Assembly (NCBI GenBank): GCA_034660015.1
Contig: JAYEII010000034.1
Location: 1 to 12,719, forward strand
Direction of reading: 5' to 3'
From: QEXZ01 sp034660015
GTDB lineage: Archaea; Halobacteriota; Syntropharchaeia; Alkanophagales; Methanospirareceae
DNA: 12,719 bases
A program made the position numbers and the translations under genes. Below the pieces are notes generated by a model. That model made no database searches and was not told the origin of the DNA. It saw only the letters and a program-made list of their open reading frames with translations. Shown in pieces: positions 12,599 to 12,719 of this stretch; within the stretch, counting starts at the first letter, position 1, and the number at the start of each line of letters is the position of its first letter.

Positions 12599-12719
12599 GG
12601 GTTATTTTCCACATAAATGTAGGACATTTTAACACACCACTTTTTAGATTATGTTTAACAATATATAGCATTTTTGATTATAAACTCCGTTGATTTGACC
12701 TCTTTCAAAGACCCATCAT
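12599..12719 (+). other. Downstream spacer at the window end
   Basis: No ORF is supported here on either strand. T-rich stretches (GTTATTTTCC at 12600-12609 and CTTTTTAG near 12641-12648) could end the aroA'-aroB' transcript. An AATATATAG sequence near 12659-12667 could be a TATA box for a gene outside the window. Confidence 0.35.

Overview
The window looks like a chromosomal segment of an archaeon from the methanogen/methane-oxidiser branch of Euryarchaeota. Support comes from eIF5A with a hypusination motif, an alpha2-type archaeal glycyl-tRNA synthetase, a proteasome beta subunit, aCPSF1/FttA, NikR, RibL, the AroA'/AroB' early shikimate route and a MfnD-like ATP-grasp ligase. Promoters show TATA boxes and many starts carry Shine-Dalgarno (SD) sequences. 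The mix of these genes with short dispersed 'acagattaacacagat' intergenic repeats suggests an environmental lineage such as ANME-1/Methanophagales or Syntrophoarchaeales. That placement is an inference, not a demonstration.

Layout. 1-192: promoter region. 193-561 (+): small Cys-rich protein, with a hairpin/T-run terminator. 4354-624 (-): a co-directional translation cluster. In transcription order it holds a 28-codon, extremely basic COX24/mS38-like mini ribosomal-type protein (apparently starting at AUU), eIF5A, a small EF-Tu-domain-2-like protein, a four-CBS-domain protein, an unrecognised 149-aa protein and glyS. 4222-4485 contains that mini-gene and a divergent AT-rich promoter. 4486-5136 (+): unrecognised protein made of a recently duplicated ~53-residue domain. 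5157-6098 (+): MfnD-like ATP-grasp ligase. 6223-8113 (+): tight four-gene unit, JAMM protease - ribL - nikR - psmB, with overlaps or 3-base gaps. 8328-10214 (+): aCPSF1/FttA, the RNase/termination factor often found beside psmB. 10520-12598 (+): aroA'-aroB', the two-step route to 3-dehydroquinate.

Non-coding content. The spacers at 6099-6222 and 10215-10519 hold copies of the same dispersed repeat. Both copies are followed by an identical 18-base TATA-box promoter segment, so a repeat-plus-promoter module seems to have been copied in front of two unrelated operons. The second copy has further repeat families nested inside it. No tRNA, rRNA, CRISPR array, transposase or phage gene was seen.

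Most of the window is core archaeal housekeeping. The parts most worth following up are the mini-gene at 4268-4354, the duplicated-domain protein, the promoter-bearing repeat, the JAMM-proteasome gene pairing and the shortened GlyRS.
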